In this document: positions 12,725 through 20,826 of the stretch, piece by piece
Layout: every line of letters starts with the position of its first letter
Numbering within the stretch: the first letter of the stretch is position 1
Position numbers and translations under genes: made by a program
The notes under the pieces: generated by a model
The model's input: only the letters and a program-made list of their open reading frames with translations
Told to the model about the DNA's origin: nothing
Databases searched by the model: none
Assembly: GCA_022828105.1 (NCBI GenBank)
Contig: JAJEJC010000010.1
Coordinates: forward strand, 105,483-169,482
Direction: 5' to 3'
DNA: 64,000 nt
Source: Dehalococcoidia bacterium
GTDB lineage: Bacteria; Chloroflexota; Dehalococcoidia; Bin125

Positions 12725-12997
12725 ATGCCGATCTACGAGTACTTCTGTGCCGACTGCACGCGCACCGTCGAGGTGTTTCAACGCCGCGTGCGCGCTGAGC
12801 ACGATCCGTTGCCGGCCTGTCCCGAGTGCGAGAGCGGCGAATTGCAAACCCGATTCTCGCGATTCCGCTCGCGAACCGAGATCTCGTTCCCCGGATTCGA
12901 CACGCTTGACGATGTCGACGCCGACGATCCGGAGTCGGTCGCGGCCTGGCGGCAATCGGCCGGGGCAGCGCCCGAGCTGCCCGCCGACCTGGTCTGA
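12725..12997 (+). CDS. FmdB-type zinc-ribbon protein (first copy)
   Basis: Small 90-residue putative regulatory protein. It begins MPIYEYFCADCTRTVEVFQ and has a second Cys pair in CPECESGELQTRFSRF, the FmdB/CxxC_CxxC_SSSS ribbon. The rest is acidic (LDDVDADDPESV), with no further recognisable domain. Family members are named from a formamidase regulator, but no function is shown for most. A paralogue starts 25 bases downstream. Confidence 0.85.
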   Translation: MPIYEYFCADCTRTVEVFQRRVRAEHDPLPACPECESGELQTRFSRFRSRTEISFPGFDTLDDVDADDPESVAAWRQSAGAAPELPADLV

Positions 12998-13022
12998 ACT
13001 CCAGCCTCGAAGGAGCTGTCCG

Positions 13023-13367
13023 ATGCCGATCTACGAATACCGCTGTCAGCAGTGCGGGCATGTCCAGGAACAGTTCCATCGCTCGTTGGAGCGAGCAGTC
13101 GTGCCGTCCTGCGAGACCTGCCCGTCCAAGGAGATGGAGCGGGTCATTTCACGCTTCGCCACGCCCAAGACCGAGTCGCAGGTGCTGGAGCAATACGGCG
13201 CGCCCGGCCCCGGCGCAGGACCCGACGCCTACCGCGATCCACGTCAGATCGGCCGCTGGGCCGAGGAGCGCTTCGATCAGATGGGCGTCGAGATGCCCGC
13301 CGAGGCAAAGCAGATGATCGACGCCGCGCGCGACGGCGACCTCCCCGATCCGGTCAAGGACCTCTAG
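13023..13367 (+). CDS. FmdB-type zinc-ribbon protein (second copy)
   Basis: The ATG at 13023, eight bases after AAGGAG, gives 114 residues. It opens MPIYEYRCQQCGHVQEQFHR with CETCPSKEMERVISRFATPKT after it, so it is a paralogue of the preceding gene with the same ribbon. Its C-terminal half differs: a Gly/Pro linker then a helical RWAEERFDQMGVEMPAEAKQ segment. Tandem divergence of the two tails suggests separate partners; this is inference. A promoter for hppA lies just downstream. Confidence 0.85.
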   Translation: MPIYEYRCQQCGHVQEQFHRSLERAVVPSCETCPSKEMERVISRFATPKTESQVLEQYGAPGPGAGPDAYRDPRQIGRWAEERFDQMGVEMPAEAKQMIDAARDGDLPDPVKDL

Positions 13368-13384
13368 GGCTGTAAATCACGAAA

Positions 13385-13413
13385 TTGCCGCGTGATCGCT
13401 TGCGCGGTAGCCT
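13385..13413 (+). promoter_or_regulatory. Promoter of hppA
   Basis: TTGCCG (13385-13390), a 17-base spacer and TAGCCT (13408-13413). Transcription would start near 13420 and leave a leader of about 85 bases ending in GAGGGG eight bases before the hppA ATG. Confidence 0.5.
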
Positions 13414-13504
13414 GCCGTCTGGCGGGGCCGTCTGCCCGGCCAATACCGGAACTGCTCGGGTGCGAACTGTTCGACCAGTTTGACTTGTTCGTGAGGGGAC
13501 CTGC

Positions 13505-15610
13505 ATGGAAATCCTGATCTTCGCCATCATCGCCGCGGTCGTGGCGCTGCTGTTTGCAGCGGTACGCGTCCGCGACGTCCTCGCCGAAGACGAAGGCACC
13601 GACCTGATGAAGACGATCGCCCGCGCGATCCAGGCCGGCGCCGCCACCTTCCTTAGGCGCGAGTACACCTTCCTCGCCGCCTTCGTTGCCGTGGTCTTCG
13701 TGATCCTGCTGATCTTCATCGACCTCGACGTGCTCGACAAGTTCAATGGCACGGCACATCGCTGGACATCAATCTCCTACATCATCGGCGCGATTCTCTC
13801 CGCCTCTGCCGGATACGCCGGCATGCTGATCGCCGTGCGAGCCAACGTCCGCACCGCGGCTAAGGCTCGCGAGGGATTGAACCCCGCGCTGCGCGTCGCG
13901 TTCGGCAGCGGCACCGTGATGGGCATGACCGTCGTCGGCCTGGGCCTGCTCGGTCTCGTAATCATGTACCTGATCTGGCAGGACGTCGCCCCGCTGGCCG
14001 GCTTCGCCTTCGGCGCGTCCTCGATCGCACTCTTCGCCCGCGTTGGCGGAGGCATCTACACCAAGGCCGCCGATGTCGGCGCCGACCTCGTCGGCAAGGT
14101 CGAGGCGGGCATCCCCGAGGACGACCCCCGCAACCCCGCCACAATCGCCGACAACGTCGGCGACAACGTCGGCGACGTCGCCGGCATGGGCGCAGACTTG
14201 TTCGAGTCCTACGTCGGCTCGATGGTTGCCACCATGGCTCTGGCTGGGACGGCCGCCGTCGTCTTTGGCGGTCTCGGCTGGAAGGACGAGCTGCTCGTCC
14301 TGCCGATTCTGATCGCCGGTATCGGCATCATCTCCGCCGTGATTGGCACATTCTTCGTCCGCACCGGAGAACAGGCGGACCAGGGACGACTGCTCTGGGC
14401 ACTGCGCGCCGGCGTCTTTGGCGCATCCGGACTGGTGCTGATCGGCGGAATCGTCGCGATTGCAATCCTCGACCTGGATTCCTTCGACGGCAACAAGTGG
14501 AACCTGTTCTTCGCCATCCTTGTCGGACTGATAGCCGGCCAAATCATCGGAACCGTGACCGAGGGCTACACCTCGTCCGAGGGATTCGCCCTCGGCGGAC
14601 GCCGCTACTCCCCGACCGTCAATCTCAGCCAGCAGGCCGAATCCGGCACGGGGCCGATCATCATCGGCGGCCTGAGTCTGGGCATGATGTCCACGCTGAT
14701 TCCGCTGATCACCATCGTCGTCGCGATCGTGGTCGCTTTCGAGTTGGGTGCGTTCTACGCTGTGGCGCTTGCCGCAGTCGGAATGCTTGCGCCGCTGGGC
14801 GTGACCCTTGCCACGGACGCTTACGGACCAGTAGCCGACAACGCGGGCGGTATCGCGGAGCAAGCCGGACTCGATCCGGAGGTCCGTGAACGCACCGACG
14901 CGCTGGACCAGCTCGGCAACACGACAGCGGCGACCGGTAAGGGCTTCGCGATTGGCTCGGCCTTGCTGACCTCGCTGGCCCTGCTCGTCACATACGCCTT
15001 TACCGTCTTTACCAGTCAGATCGAAGAACTGCTCACCGGCGAAGGCTCGGTGGCCCTGTTCTCGCTCCTCGACTACAAGGTGCTCATTGGTGTCCTGATC
15101 GGCGCGCTGATGCCGTTTGTCTTCTCGGCGCTCTCGATGGGCGCGGTCGGACGCGCGGCCGAGTCGATGGTCCAGGAGGTGCGCCGCCAGTTCCGCGAGA
15201 TGCCGGGCATCATGGACGGCACCCAGGACCCGGACTACGAGCGCGCGATCTCGATTTCCACCGACGGCGCACTGCGCGAGATGATCATCCCCGGCCTGAT
15301 CGCCGTGATCGTGCCGATCTTCGTCGGCGCAGTAATCTCGGCCGAGGCTCTGGGTGGTCTGCTGATTGGCTCCATTGCAGCCGGCGCGATGCTGGCGCTG
15401 ATGATGGCCAACGCCGGCGGCGCATGGGACAACGCCAAGAAGTACATCGAGGAAGGCAACTTCGGCGGCAAGGGCTCCGACGCCCACTCCGCCGCCGTCG
15501 TCGGCGACACCGTCGGCGACCCGTTCAAGGACACCTCCGGCCCGTCGCTCAACATCCTGCTCAAGCTGATGTCGATCGTCGCCGTGGTCTTCGGCCCGCT
15601 CTTCCTCTAG
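13505..15610 (+). CDS. hppA: Membrane-bound ion-pumping pyrophosphatase, K+-dependent type
   Basis: Hydrolyses pyrophosphate and pumps H+ or Na+ across the membrane. The 701-residue product is highly hydrophobic with many TM helices. The substrate site is seen as DVGADLVGKVEAGIPEDDPRN followed by DNVGDNVGDVAGMGADLFESY, and near the C-terminus as DNAKKYIEEG and DTVGDPFKDTSGPSLN. In GNTTAATGKG the Ala and Gly occupy the two positions that are Lys and Thr in K+-independent enzymes, so K+ dependence is expected. The gating Glu in DLFESY does not by itself separate Na+ from H+ pumps. A well-formed hairpin follows the stop. Confidence 0.95.
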   Translation: MEILIFAIIAAVVALLFAAVRVRDVLAEDEGTDLMKTIARAIQAGAATFLRREYTFLAAFVAVVFVILLIFIDLDVLDKFNGTAHRWTSISYIIGAILSASAGYAGMLIAVRANVRTAAKAREGLNPALRVAFGSGTVMGMTVVGLGLLGLVIMYLIWQDVAPLAGFAFGASSIALFARVGGGIYTKAADVGADLVGKVEAGIPEDDPRNPATIADNVGDNVGDVAGMGADLFESYVGSMVATMALAGTAAVVFGGLGWKDELLVLPILIAGIGIISAVIGTFFVRTGEQADQGRLLWALRAGVFGASGLVLIGGIVAIAILDLDSFDGNKWNLFFAILVGLIAGQIIGTVTEGYTSSEGFALGGRRYSPTVNLSQQAESGTGPIIIGGLSLGMMSTLIPLITIVVAIVVAFELGAFYAVALAAVGMLAPLGVTLATDAYGPVADNAGGIAEQAGLDPEVRERTDALDQLGNTTAATGKGFAIGSALLTSLALLVTYAFTVFTSQIEELLTGEGSVALFSLLDYKVLIGVLIGALMPFVFSALSMGAVGRAAESMVQEVRRQFREMPGIMDGTQDPDYERAISISTDGALREMIIPGLIAVIVPIFVGAVISAEALGGLLIGSIAAGAMLALMMANAGGAWDNAKKYIEEGNFGGKGSDAHSAAVVGDTVGDPFKDTSGPSLNILLKLMSIVAVVFGPLFL

Positions 15611-15630
15611 ACCGTTCGATCAACCTGAGT

Positions 15631-15659
15631 CGGCGGCGGATCATTCTGATCCGCCGCCG
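15631..15659. terminator. Strong hairpin between hppA and a convergent small gene
   Basis: A perfect 13-base-pair stem with a three-base loop (CGGCGGCGGATCA, TTC, TGATCCGCCGCCG). It begins 20 bases after the hppA stop and contains the stop codon of the convergent small gene. No T-run follows on either strand, so a bidirectional, not purely intrinsic, terminator is the likely role. Confidence 0.6.
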
Positions 15660-15808
15660 AGCTCGTTTCCATCCGACCCTGCATCCCGCTGCCGATCCGC
15701 CTGCTCGCGAATTTGCTCCTGCAGCGCGCGTCCCGCGTTGCCGGTGGCCAGGACTGTTAACACCGCGCCAATCAGCAGGCCGAGCAACAGACCGATTACG
15801 AACCGCAT
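15641..15808 (-). CDS. Small single-pass membrane protein, unknown function
   Basis: I do not recognise this family. The ATG at 15808 follows GGGGGAGG by six bases, a strong ribosome site, and gives 55 residues; an in-frame start at 15844 is possible. The N-terminal half is one glycine-rich TM helix (MRFVIGLLLGLLIGAVLTVL), then a short charged helix ALQEQIREQADRQRD and a polar Gly-rich tail. The stop codon lies in the hairpin shared with hppA. It diverges from glyS. Confidence 0.55.
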   Translation of the reverse strand: MRFVIGLLLGLLIGAVLTVLATGNAGRALQEQIREQADRQRDAGSDGNELGGGSE

Positions 15809-15883
15809 AAGTCGCCTCCCCCATACGCTGTCGTCAGCCTCCACGATACGACCGCCGATAGCCCCTCCAGAAAGGCGACTCGA

Positions 15884-17194
15884 ATGTCTGACGTTTCTCT
15901 CGATACCCTCGTCTCCCTCTGCAAGCAGCGCGGCTTCGTCTTTCCCGCCTCGGAGATCTATGGCGGCTTCGGTTCGACCTACGACTACGGGCCGTTAGGC
16001 GTCGAGCTCAAGCGCAACGTCAAGGACCTCTGGTGGCGCTCAACCGTGCGCGAACGCTCCGACGTGGTGGGTCTCGACTCGGCCATCATCCAGTCGCCGC
16101 GCGTCTGGGAAGCGTCGGGACACGTGCAGAACTTCCACGACCCGATGGTCGATTGCCTCGAGTGCAAAGGCCGCTTCCGCGCCGACCACCTTGAAGGTCC
16201 GGACTGCCCGACGTGCGGCGCCTCCGAGTCGTTCACCGAGGCGCGAGAGTTCAATCTGATGTTCCGCACTCAGGTCGGTCCGGTTGCTGACGAGGGCTCC
16301 CAGGCCTACTTGCGGCCGGAGACGGCGCAGGGCATCTTCATCAACTTCGAGAACGTGCTCACCTCCACGCGGCGGCGGCTGCCGTTCGGCATCGCCCAGC
16401 AGGGCAAGTCGTTCCGCAACGAGATCACGCTGGGCAACTTCATCTTCCGCACACGCGAGTTCGAGCAGATGGAGATGGAGTTTTTCGTCGCGCCCGACGA
16501 GTCGGATCAGTGGTACGGCCGCTGGATCGACCTGCGCGAGCAGTGGTACGTCGACCTGGGCATCGACCCGGCCAACATCCGCCGCGACGTGCACCCAACC
16601 GAAAAGCTCTCACACTACTCAGCCGGCACGACCGACCTGCAGTACCGCTATCCGTGGGGTTGGGACGAACTCGAAGGCATCGCCAACCGAACCAACTTCG
16701 ACCTGACCCAGCACGGCGAGTCGTCGGGCAAGCGTCTGGAATACTTCGATCCGCAGACCAACGAGCACATCGTGCCCCACGTGATCGAGCCCGCCGCAGG
16801 CGTCGACCGGATCATGCTGGCGTTGCTCTGCGACGCCTACACCGTCACGCCCGACGAAAAGGGCGACGACCGCACTGTGCTCGCCTTCAGCCCGCGGGTC
16901 GCGCCCGTCACCGTCGCCGTCCTGCCGCTCTCACGCAAGGAGCCGGTCGCCAATCTCGCCGGCGAAGTCTGGGAACGGCTCCGTCCTCACTGGACCACGC
17001 AGTACGACGACACCCAGTCAATCGGTCGGCGCTACCGCCGTCAGGACGAAATCGGCACGCCGCTCTGCGTCACCGTCGACTTCGACTCGCTCGAGGACAA
17101 CTCGGTCACAATTCGCGACCGCGACACGCAGGAGCAGGTGCGGGTCAATCGCGAAGAACTCGTAGACGCGCTGCGCGATCGGCTGGGGTTCTAA
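15884..17194 (+). CDS. glyS: Glycyl-tRNA synthetase, single-chain (dimeric) type
   Basis: Class II synthetase charging tRNA-Gly. The 436-residue product starts with the GlyRS-specific LVSLCKQRGFVFPASEIYGG and YDYGPLGVELKRN, motif 1 region, then motif 2 in GKSFRNEITLGNFIFRTREFEQMEMEFF, motif 3 with GVDRIMLALL and the anticodon-binding domain from about residue 340. The insert carries a four-Cys cluster (CLECKGRF ... CPTCGASE) that probably binds zinc. This is the alpha2 enzyme of archaea, eukaryotes and some bacteria, not the alpha2beta2 GlyQ/GlyS enzyme. Start ATG follows AGAAAGG by nine bases. Confidence 0.95.
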   Translation: MSDVSLDTLVSLCKQRGFVFPASEIYGGFGSTYDYGPLGVELKRNVKDLWWRSTVRERSDVVGLDSAIIQSPRVWEASGHVQNFHDPMVDCLECKGRFRADHLEGPDCPTCGASESFTEAREFNLMFRTQVGPVADEGSQAYLRPETAQGIFINFENVLTSTRRRLPFGIAQQGKSFRNEITLGNFIFRTREFEQMEMEFFVAPDESDQWYGRWIDLREQWYVDLGIDPANIRRDVHPTEKLSHYSAGTTDLQYRYPWGWDELEGIANRTNFDLTQHGESSGKRLEYFDPQTNEHIVPHVIEPAAGVDRIMLALLCDAYTVTPDEKGDDRTVLAFSPRVAPVTVAVLPLSRKEPVANLAGEVWERLRPHWTTQYDDTQSIGRRYRRQDEIGTPLCVTVDFDSLEDNSVTIRDRDTQEQVRVNREELVDALRDRLGF

Positions 17195-17225
17195 CCATCC
17201 GCCGTCAGGCTTGTCTCCTGGCAAA

Positions 17226-17338
17226 CGTCCCGCTTCTGGAGACACAAGAACGCTGCCGCAAACGGGGGCTTCGCCTAGCAAATGGCGGACCGCCGCTGGG
17301 CAGCGTTCGTGTGTTGTGGGTTTGTCCTGGTCGGGACG
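17226..17338. repeat. Long imperfect inverted repeat between glyS and ferredoxin gene
   Basis: Arms at 17242-17257 and 17299-17314 pair over 16 bases with one mismatch. A further seven-base pair (CGTCCCG at 17226, CGGGACG at 17332) encloses them and a small GGCGG/CCGCC hairpin sits in the loop. The genes on both sides converge here, so it may act as a bidirectional terminator. It is larger than a normal terminator and could be the remnant of a small palindromic element. It does not resemble the twin-hairpin repeat family of this window. Confidence 0.5.
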
Positions 17339-17344
17339 CCGCCG

Positions 17345-17626
17345 CTATGGAGCGAGTTCGGCGACCTTCGCCCGCGCGTCGTCCTTGTTCTCGAACCAGA
17401 TTTCGTTGATTTCGGTGAAGGCCTGCCACTCGTCGGGCACGTCGTCCTCGGAGAAGATCGCGGTCACCGGACAGGCCGGCTCGCAGGCCCCGCAGTCGAT
17501 GCACTCGTCCGGCGAGATGTACAACATGCGATCATCATCGTCCGCATGGATGCAGTCGACCGGGCAGACCTCGACGCAGGACTGGTCCTTCACGTCGATG
17601 CAGGGTTCCGCGATTACGTAGGTCAT
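17345..17626 (-). CDS. 7Fe-type ferredoxin
   Basis: Soluble low-potential electron carrier of 93 residues. The Cys layout is [18 protein letters not shown], then [12 protein letters not shown]: a first cluster with the wide Cys spacing of a [3Fe-4S] centre (FdxA-like) and a regular [4Fe-4S] centre. After residue 55 comes a helical acidic C-terminal segment ([18 protein letters not shown]) as in FdxA. The ATG at 17626 follows GAGAGG by seven bases; the longer reading from 17719 is rejected because it runs through the promoter. Redox partners are not indicated by neighbours. Confidence 0.92.
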   Translation of the reverse strand: MTYVIAEPCIDVKDQSCVEVCPVDCIHADDDDRMLYISPDECIDCGACEPACPVTAIFSEDDVPDEWQAFTEINEIWFENKDDARAKVAELAP

Positions 17627-17690
17627 CTGATCATCCTCTCGTCCACTCGTCCTGCGTCGCGCCGTCGCTGATGCAAACGCGACTACCCCA

Positions 17691-17719
17691 CTTATAGGAC
17701 GGCATTCCACTCTTCGCAA
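17691..17719 (-). promoter_or_regulatory. Promoter of the ferredoxin gene
   Basis: Reverse strand TTGCGA (17719-17714), a 17-base spacer and TATAAG (17696-17691), about 65 bases before the ferredoxin start. One of the best sigma70-like matches in the window. Confidence 0.55.
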
Positions 17720-17787
17720 TAGGCGAATGAGTTTGCTGCAAACAATGGTGTTTACCCGCCCGGAGGAGCGATCCGCTCGAGGTCGGA

Positions 17788-20697
17788 TCAGGACGCGGCG
17801 ACCGCTTCGGGCGAGCTGCGCCAGCCGTGTTGAGCCAGCACGTCGCGCAGGAATCGACCGGTGTACGACGCCTCCACCAGGGCCACGTCCTCGGGCGTGC
17901 CCTCGGCCACCACCTGTCCTCCCCGATCTCCGCCCAGCGGCCCCAGGTCAATGATCCAGTCGGCGTTCTTAATCACGTCGAGATGGTGCTCAATCACGAC
18001 CACCGTGTTGCCGCCGTCGACGAGTTGCTGCAACACCTCGAGCAGGGCCTCGACGTCGAAGAACGACAGGCCGGTCGTGGGCTCGTCGAGCAGATACAGC
18101 GTGCGCCCAGTGGAGCGCTTGGAGAGCTCCGTCGAGAGCTTGATTCGCTGCGCCTCGCCGCCCGACAACGTGGTCGCTGGTTGACCCAGCTTGATGTAGC
18201 CCAGGCCGACCGCCTGCAGTGTGCGCAGCTTGCGTGAAATCGTCGGATGCGCGTCGAACAGCCCCGCCGCTTCATCGACCGTCATGTTCAGCACGTCGGC
18301 GATCGTCTGGTCCTTGTAGCGAATCTCCAACGCCTCGCGGTTGTAACGATTGCCGTGGCAGACCTCGCAGGGGACCGTGACATCGGGCAGAAACTGCATC
18401 TCGATCGTGTTGTAGCCGTCGCCCTTGCATGCCTCGCAGCGTCCGCCCTTGACATTGAACGAGAAGCGGCCCGGCTTGTAGCCGCGCATTCGGGACTCCG
18501 GCACCGAAGCGAACAGCTCGCGCACCGGCGTGAAGAGGCCCGTATATGTCGCCGGATTCGAGCGCGGCGTGCGCCCGATCGGCGATTGATCGATGTCAAT
18601 CACTTTGTCGATCGCAGCCAGGCCGCGCAGGCCGCGCATCGCGCCGGGACGCCGCCGCGCGCCGTGCAGTTGTTGCGCCGCCGAGGCGTGCAGCAGGTCG
18701 TTGACAAGCGTGCTCTTGCCCGAGCCCGAGACGCCGGTCACACAGATAAACGTGCCCAGCGGGAAGGTTGCGTCGATTTCCCGCAGGTTGTGCTCCGAGG
18801 CGCCCAGCACGGTCAGCGACTCACCAATGCCGGGACGACGCTGAGGCGGCATCGGGATGCTGCGTCGTCCGCTGAGGTACGCGCCGGTCATCGAGTCCTG
18901 GTGGTCCATGATCGCCGACGGCGGACCCGCCGCGACGATCCGCCCGCCTGCCTCGCCGGCGCCAGGTCCCATGTCGACGATGTAGTCTGCCGCCCGCATC
19001 GTGGCTTCGTCGTGCTCCACGATCAGCACCGTGTTGCCCAGGTCGCGCAGCCGCTTGAGCGTGCGGATCAACCGCTCGTCGTCCAGCGGATGCAGGCCAA
19101 TCGAGGGCTCGTCGCAGACGTAGAGCACGCCCATCAGCGACGAGCCGATCTGGGTCGCCAGGCGAATCCGCTGCGCTTCGCCGCCCGAGAGTGTGGCTGC
19201 GGTGCGATCGAGCGTCAGATAGTCGAGTCCGACATCAACCAGGAAGGTCAGCCGCTCGCGAATCTCTTTGAGAATCTGCGTCGCGATCGCCATCTCGCGC
19301 GGGCTGAGCGGTGTTTCCTCTCCGCTCAGATGGTTGGCCCACAGCGCCGCGGTCGCCACCGACATCTGGGTCACATCGACGATCGAACGGTCATCCACCA
19401 GCACCGCCAGCGACTCCGGTTTCAACCGCGCGCCGCCGCAGGACGAGCAAGGTACGGCGGTCATGTAGCGCTCGATCTCCGAGCGCGACCAATCGGAGTC
19501 GGTCTCCCGGTACCGTCGGTCGAGATTGTGGACCACGCCCTCGAACTGCGTCTCGTAACGTCGGTGCCGCCCACGGTGGTTGACGAAGTCGACGACGATC
19601 GGCTCAGCCAATCCATAGAGCACGGCGTCGATCAGTTCCTCGGGCAACTCGTTGAAGGACACGTCCGTCTCGGCGTTGAACTGCACGAAGACCGCCTCCA
19701 GCATCCGTCGGTGCCAGCCGGTGTTCGTGGTCGACCGCGACCAGGGTGCGATCGCGCCCTGGTCCAGTGACTTTGAGCGGTCGGGAATGATCAGCGCCGG
19801 ATCGACCTGCATCGTGATTCCCAGCCCGGTGCAGTCGGGGCATGCGCCGTGCGGAGTGTTAAACGAGAACGAGCGCGGTTCGATCTCGCCCAACGCGAAC
19901 ATGTCCCGCGGACAGGCGAGCTGCTCCGAGAAGATCAAGTCGTCTTCCGCGTCCAGCGGTCGCACCCGAACGATTCCGTCGCCCAATCCCAGCGCCTGCT
20001 CGATCGAGTCGGCCAGCCGGTTGGCGAGCATGTTGCGCTCGTCCTCATCGATCTCGTCCGCAGGCAGCGCGACCCGGTCGATGACGACGTCGATCGTGTG
20101 GTTCTTGTTCTTTTTGAGCTCGATCTCGTCGTCCAGTGAGAGCACGTCTCCGTCCACGCGCACGCGGACGAATCCGCGACCTCGCGCATCCTCGAACACC
20201 CCTTTGTGTTCGCCCTTGCGGTCGCGAATCACCGGCGCCATGATCATCAGCCGCAGCCCCGCGCCCAGACCCAAGACTGCGTCAACCATTTGCTGGACGG
20301 TTTGCTGGGTGATCGGATCACCGCAGATCGGACAGTGTGGACTGCCGGCCCGAGCGAACAGCAGGCGCAGATAGTCGTAGATCTCGGTCACAGTGCCAAC
20401 GGTTGAGCGAGGGTTGCGCGAGCCGGTCTTCTGATCGATGGAAATCGCCGGCGACAGCCCCTCGATGTAATCGACATCGGGCTTCTCCATTCGACCCAGG
20501 AACTGGCGGGCGTAGGCGGACAGGGACTCGACGTAACGACGCTGGCCCTCGGCGTAGATCGTGTCGAAGGCGAGCGAGGACTTGCCCGACCCGGACAACC
20601 CGGTGATCACCACCAGCCGGTCGCGCGGCAGTGCGACATCGATGTCCTTGAGGTTGTGTTCCCGCGCGCCGCGAACCAGGATCCGATCAGACGGCAC
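17788..20697 (-). CDS. uvrA: Excinuclease ABC subunit A
   Basis: Damage-sensing ABC ATPase that loads UvrB in nucleotide excision repair. The 969-residue product starts at a GTG six bases after GGAGAG. Two ABC modules are clear: Walker [10 protein letters not shown] near residue 35 with signature [12 protein letters not shown], and GVSGSGKST in the second half with another [11 protein letters not shown]. Three zinc-binding motifs are seen: [16 protein letters not shown] region and [10 protein letters not shown] ... [10 protein letters not shown]. It diverges from polA over a palindrome-rich region that may carry a damage-regulated operator. uvrB is in the window; uvrC is not. Confidence 0.97.
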   Translation of the reverse strand: MPSDRILVRGAREHNLKDIDVALPRDRLVVITGLSGSGKSSLAFDTIYAEGQRRYVESLSAYARQFLGRMEKPDVDYIEGLSPAISIDQKTGSRNPRSTVGTVTEIYDYLRLLFARAGSPHCPICGDPITQQTVQQMVDAVLGLGAGLRLMIMAPVIRDRKGEHKGVFEDARGRGFVRVRVDGDVLSLDDEIELKKNKNHTIDVVIDRVALPADEIDEDERNMLANRLADSIEQALGLGDGIVRVRPLDAEDDLIFSEQLACPRDMFALGEIEPRSFSFNTPHGACPDCTGLGITMQVDPALIIPDRSKSLDQGAIAPWSRSTTNTGWHRRMLEAVFVQFNAETDVSFNELPEELIDAVLYGLAEPIVVDFVNHRGRHRRYETQFEGVVHNLDRRYRETDSDWSRSEIERYMTAVPCSSCGGARLKPESLAVLVDDRSIVDVTQMSVATAALWANHLSGEETPLSPREMAIATQILKEIRERLTFLVDVGLDYLTLDRTAATLSGGEAQRIRLATQIGSSLMGVLYVCDEPSIGLHPLDDERLIRTLKRLRDLGNTVLIVEHDEATMRAADYIVDMGPGAGEAGGRIVAAGPPSAIMDHQDSMTGAYLSGRRSIPMPPQRRPGIGESLTVLGASEHNLREIDATFPLGTFICVTGVSGSGKSTLVNDLLHASAAQQLHGARRRPGAMRGLRGLAAIDKVIDIDQSPIGRTPRSNPATYTGLFTPVRELFASVPESRMRGYKPGRFSFNVKGGRCEACKGDGYNTIEMQFLPDVTVPCEVCHGNRYNREALEIRYKDQTIADVLNMTVDEAAGLFDAHPTISRKLRTLQAVGLGYIKLGQPATTLSGGEAQRIKLSTELSKRSTGRTLYLLDEPTTGLSFFDVEALLEVLQQLVDGGNTVVVIEHHLDVIKNADWIIDLGPLGGDRGGQVVAEGTPEDVALVEASYTGRFLRDVLAQHGWRSSPEAVAAS

Positions 20698-20709
20698 CAG
20701 TTGCTCTCC

Positions 20710-20772
20710 AAGCTCCCCGGCTGAACCAGACTGTTCAGCCCAAGCTGCCTGGCTGAACCAGCCTGCTCAGCG
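20710..20772. promoter_or_regulatory. Tandem 32-base repeat with palindromes upstream of uvrA
   Basis: Two copies of a 32-base unit (20710-20741, 20742-20773) each contain GGCTGAAC. In the first, GGCTGAAC-N6-GTTCAGCC (20719-20740) is a perfect palindrome; in the second the right arm is GCTCAGCG, partly degenerate. They lie about 20-75 bases upstream of the uvrA GTG. GAAC and GTTC half-sites recall LexA boxes of other phyla, but the six-base spacer differs from the usual four, so the regulator is not identified. Confidence 0.5.
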
Positions 20773-20786
20773 TAGCCCAACCGCGA

Positions 20787-20820
20787 GCAGGGGTTCGAAC
20801 CCACTGCCGCTACCTATACT
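20787..20820 (+). promoter_or_regulatory. polA promoter region: palindrome and -10, leaderless layout
   Basis: GGGTTCGAACCC (20791-20802) is a perfect 12-base palindrome flanked by GCAG and CTGC, and sits where a -35 region would be. TATACT (20815-20820) follows and lies exactly six bases before the polA ATG, so the mRNA would start at or next to the start codon. A protein bound to the palindrome would probably affect initiation. Confidence 0.45.
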
Positions 20821-20826
20821 CGACCC

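Noticed and set aside
13769..15487. 572-codon minus frame across hppA
   Set aside because: G+C-rich coding DNA gives long antisense frames. The plus frame is an unmistakable membrane pyrophosphatase; the minus one is a low-complexity Asp/Gly/Arg/His sequence.
20787..20807. Possible tRNA fragment (GGTTCGAACCC looks like a T-arm)
   Set aside because: The surroundings give no acceptor or anticodon arm; it is a symmetric palindrome at the polA promoter.
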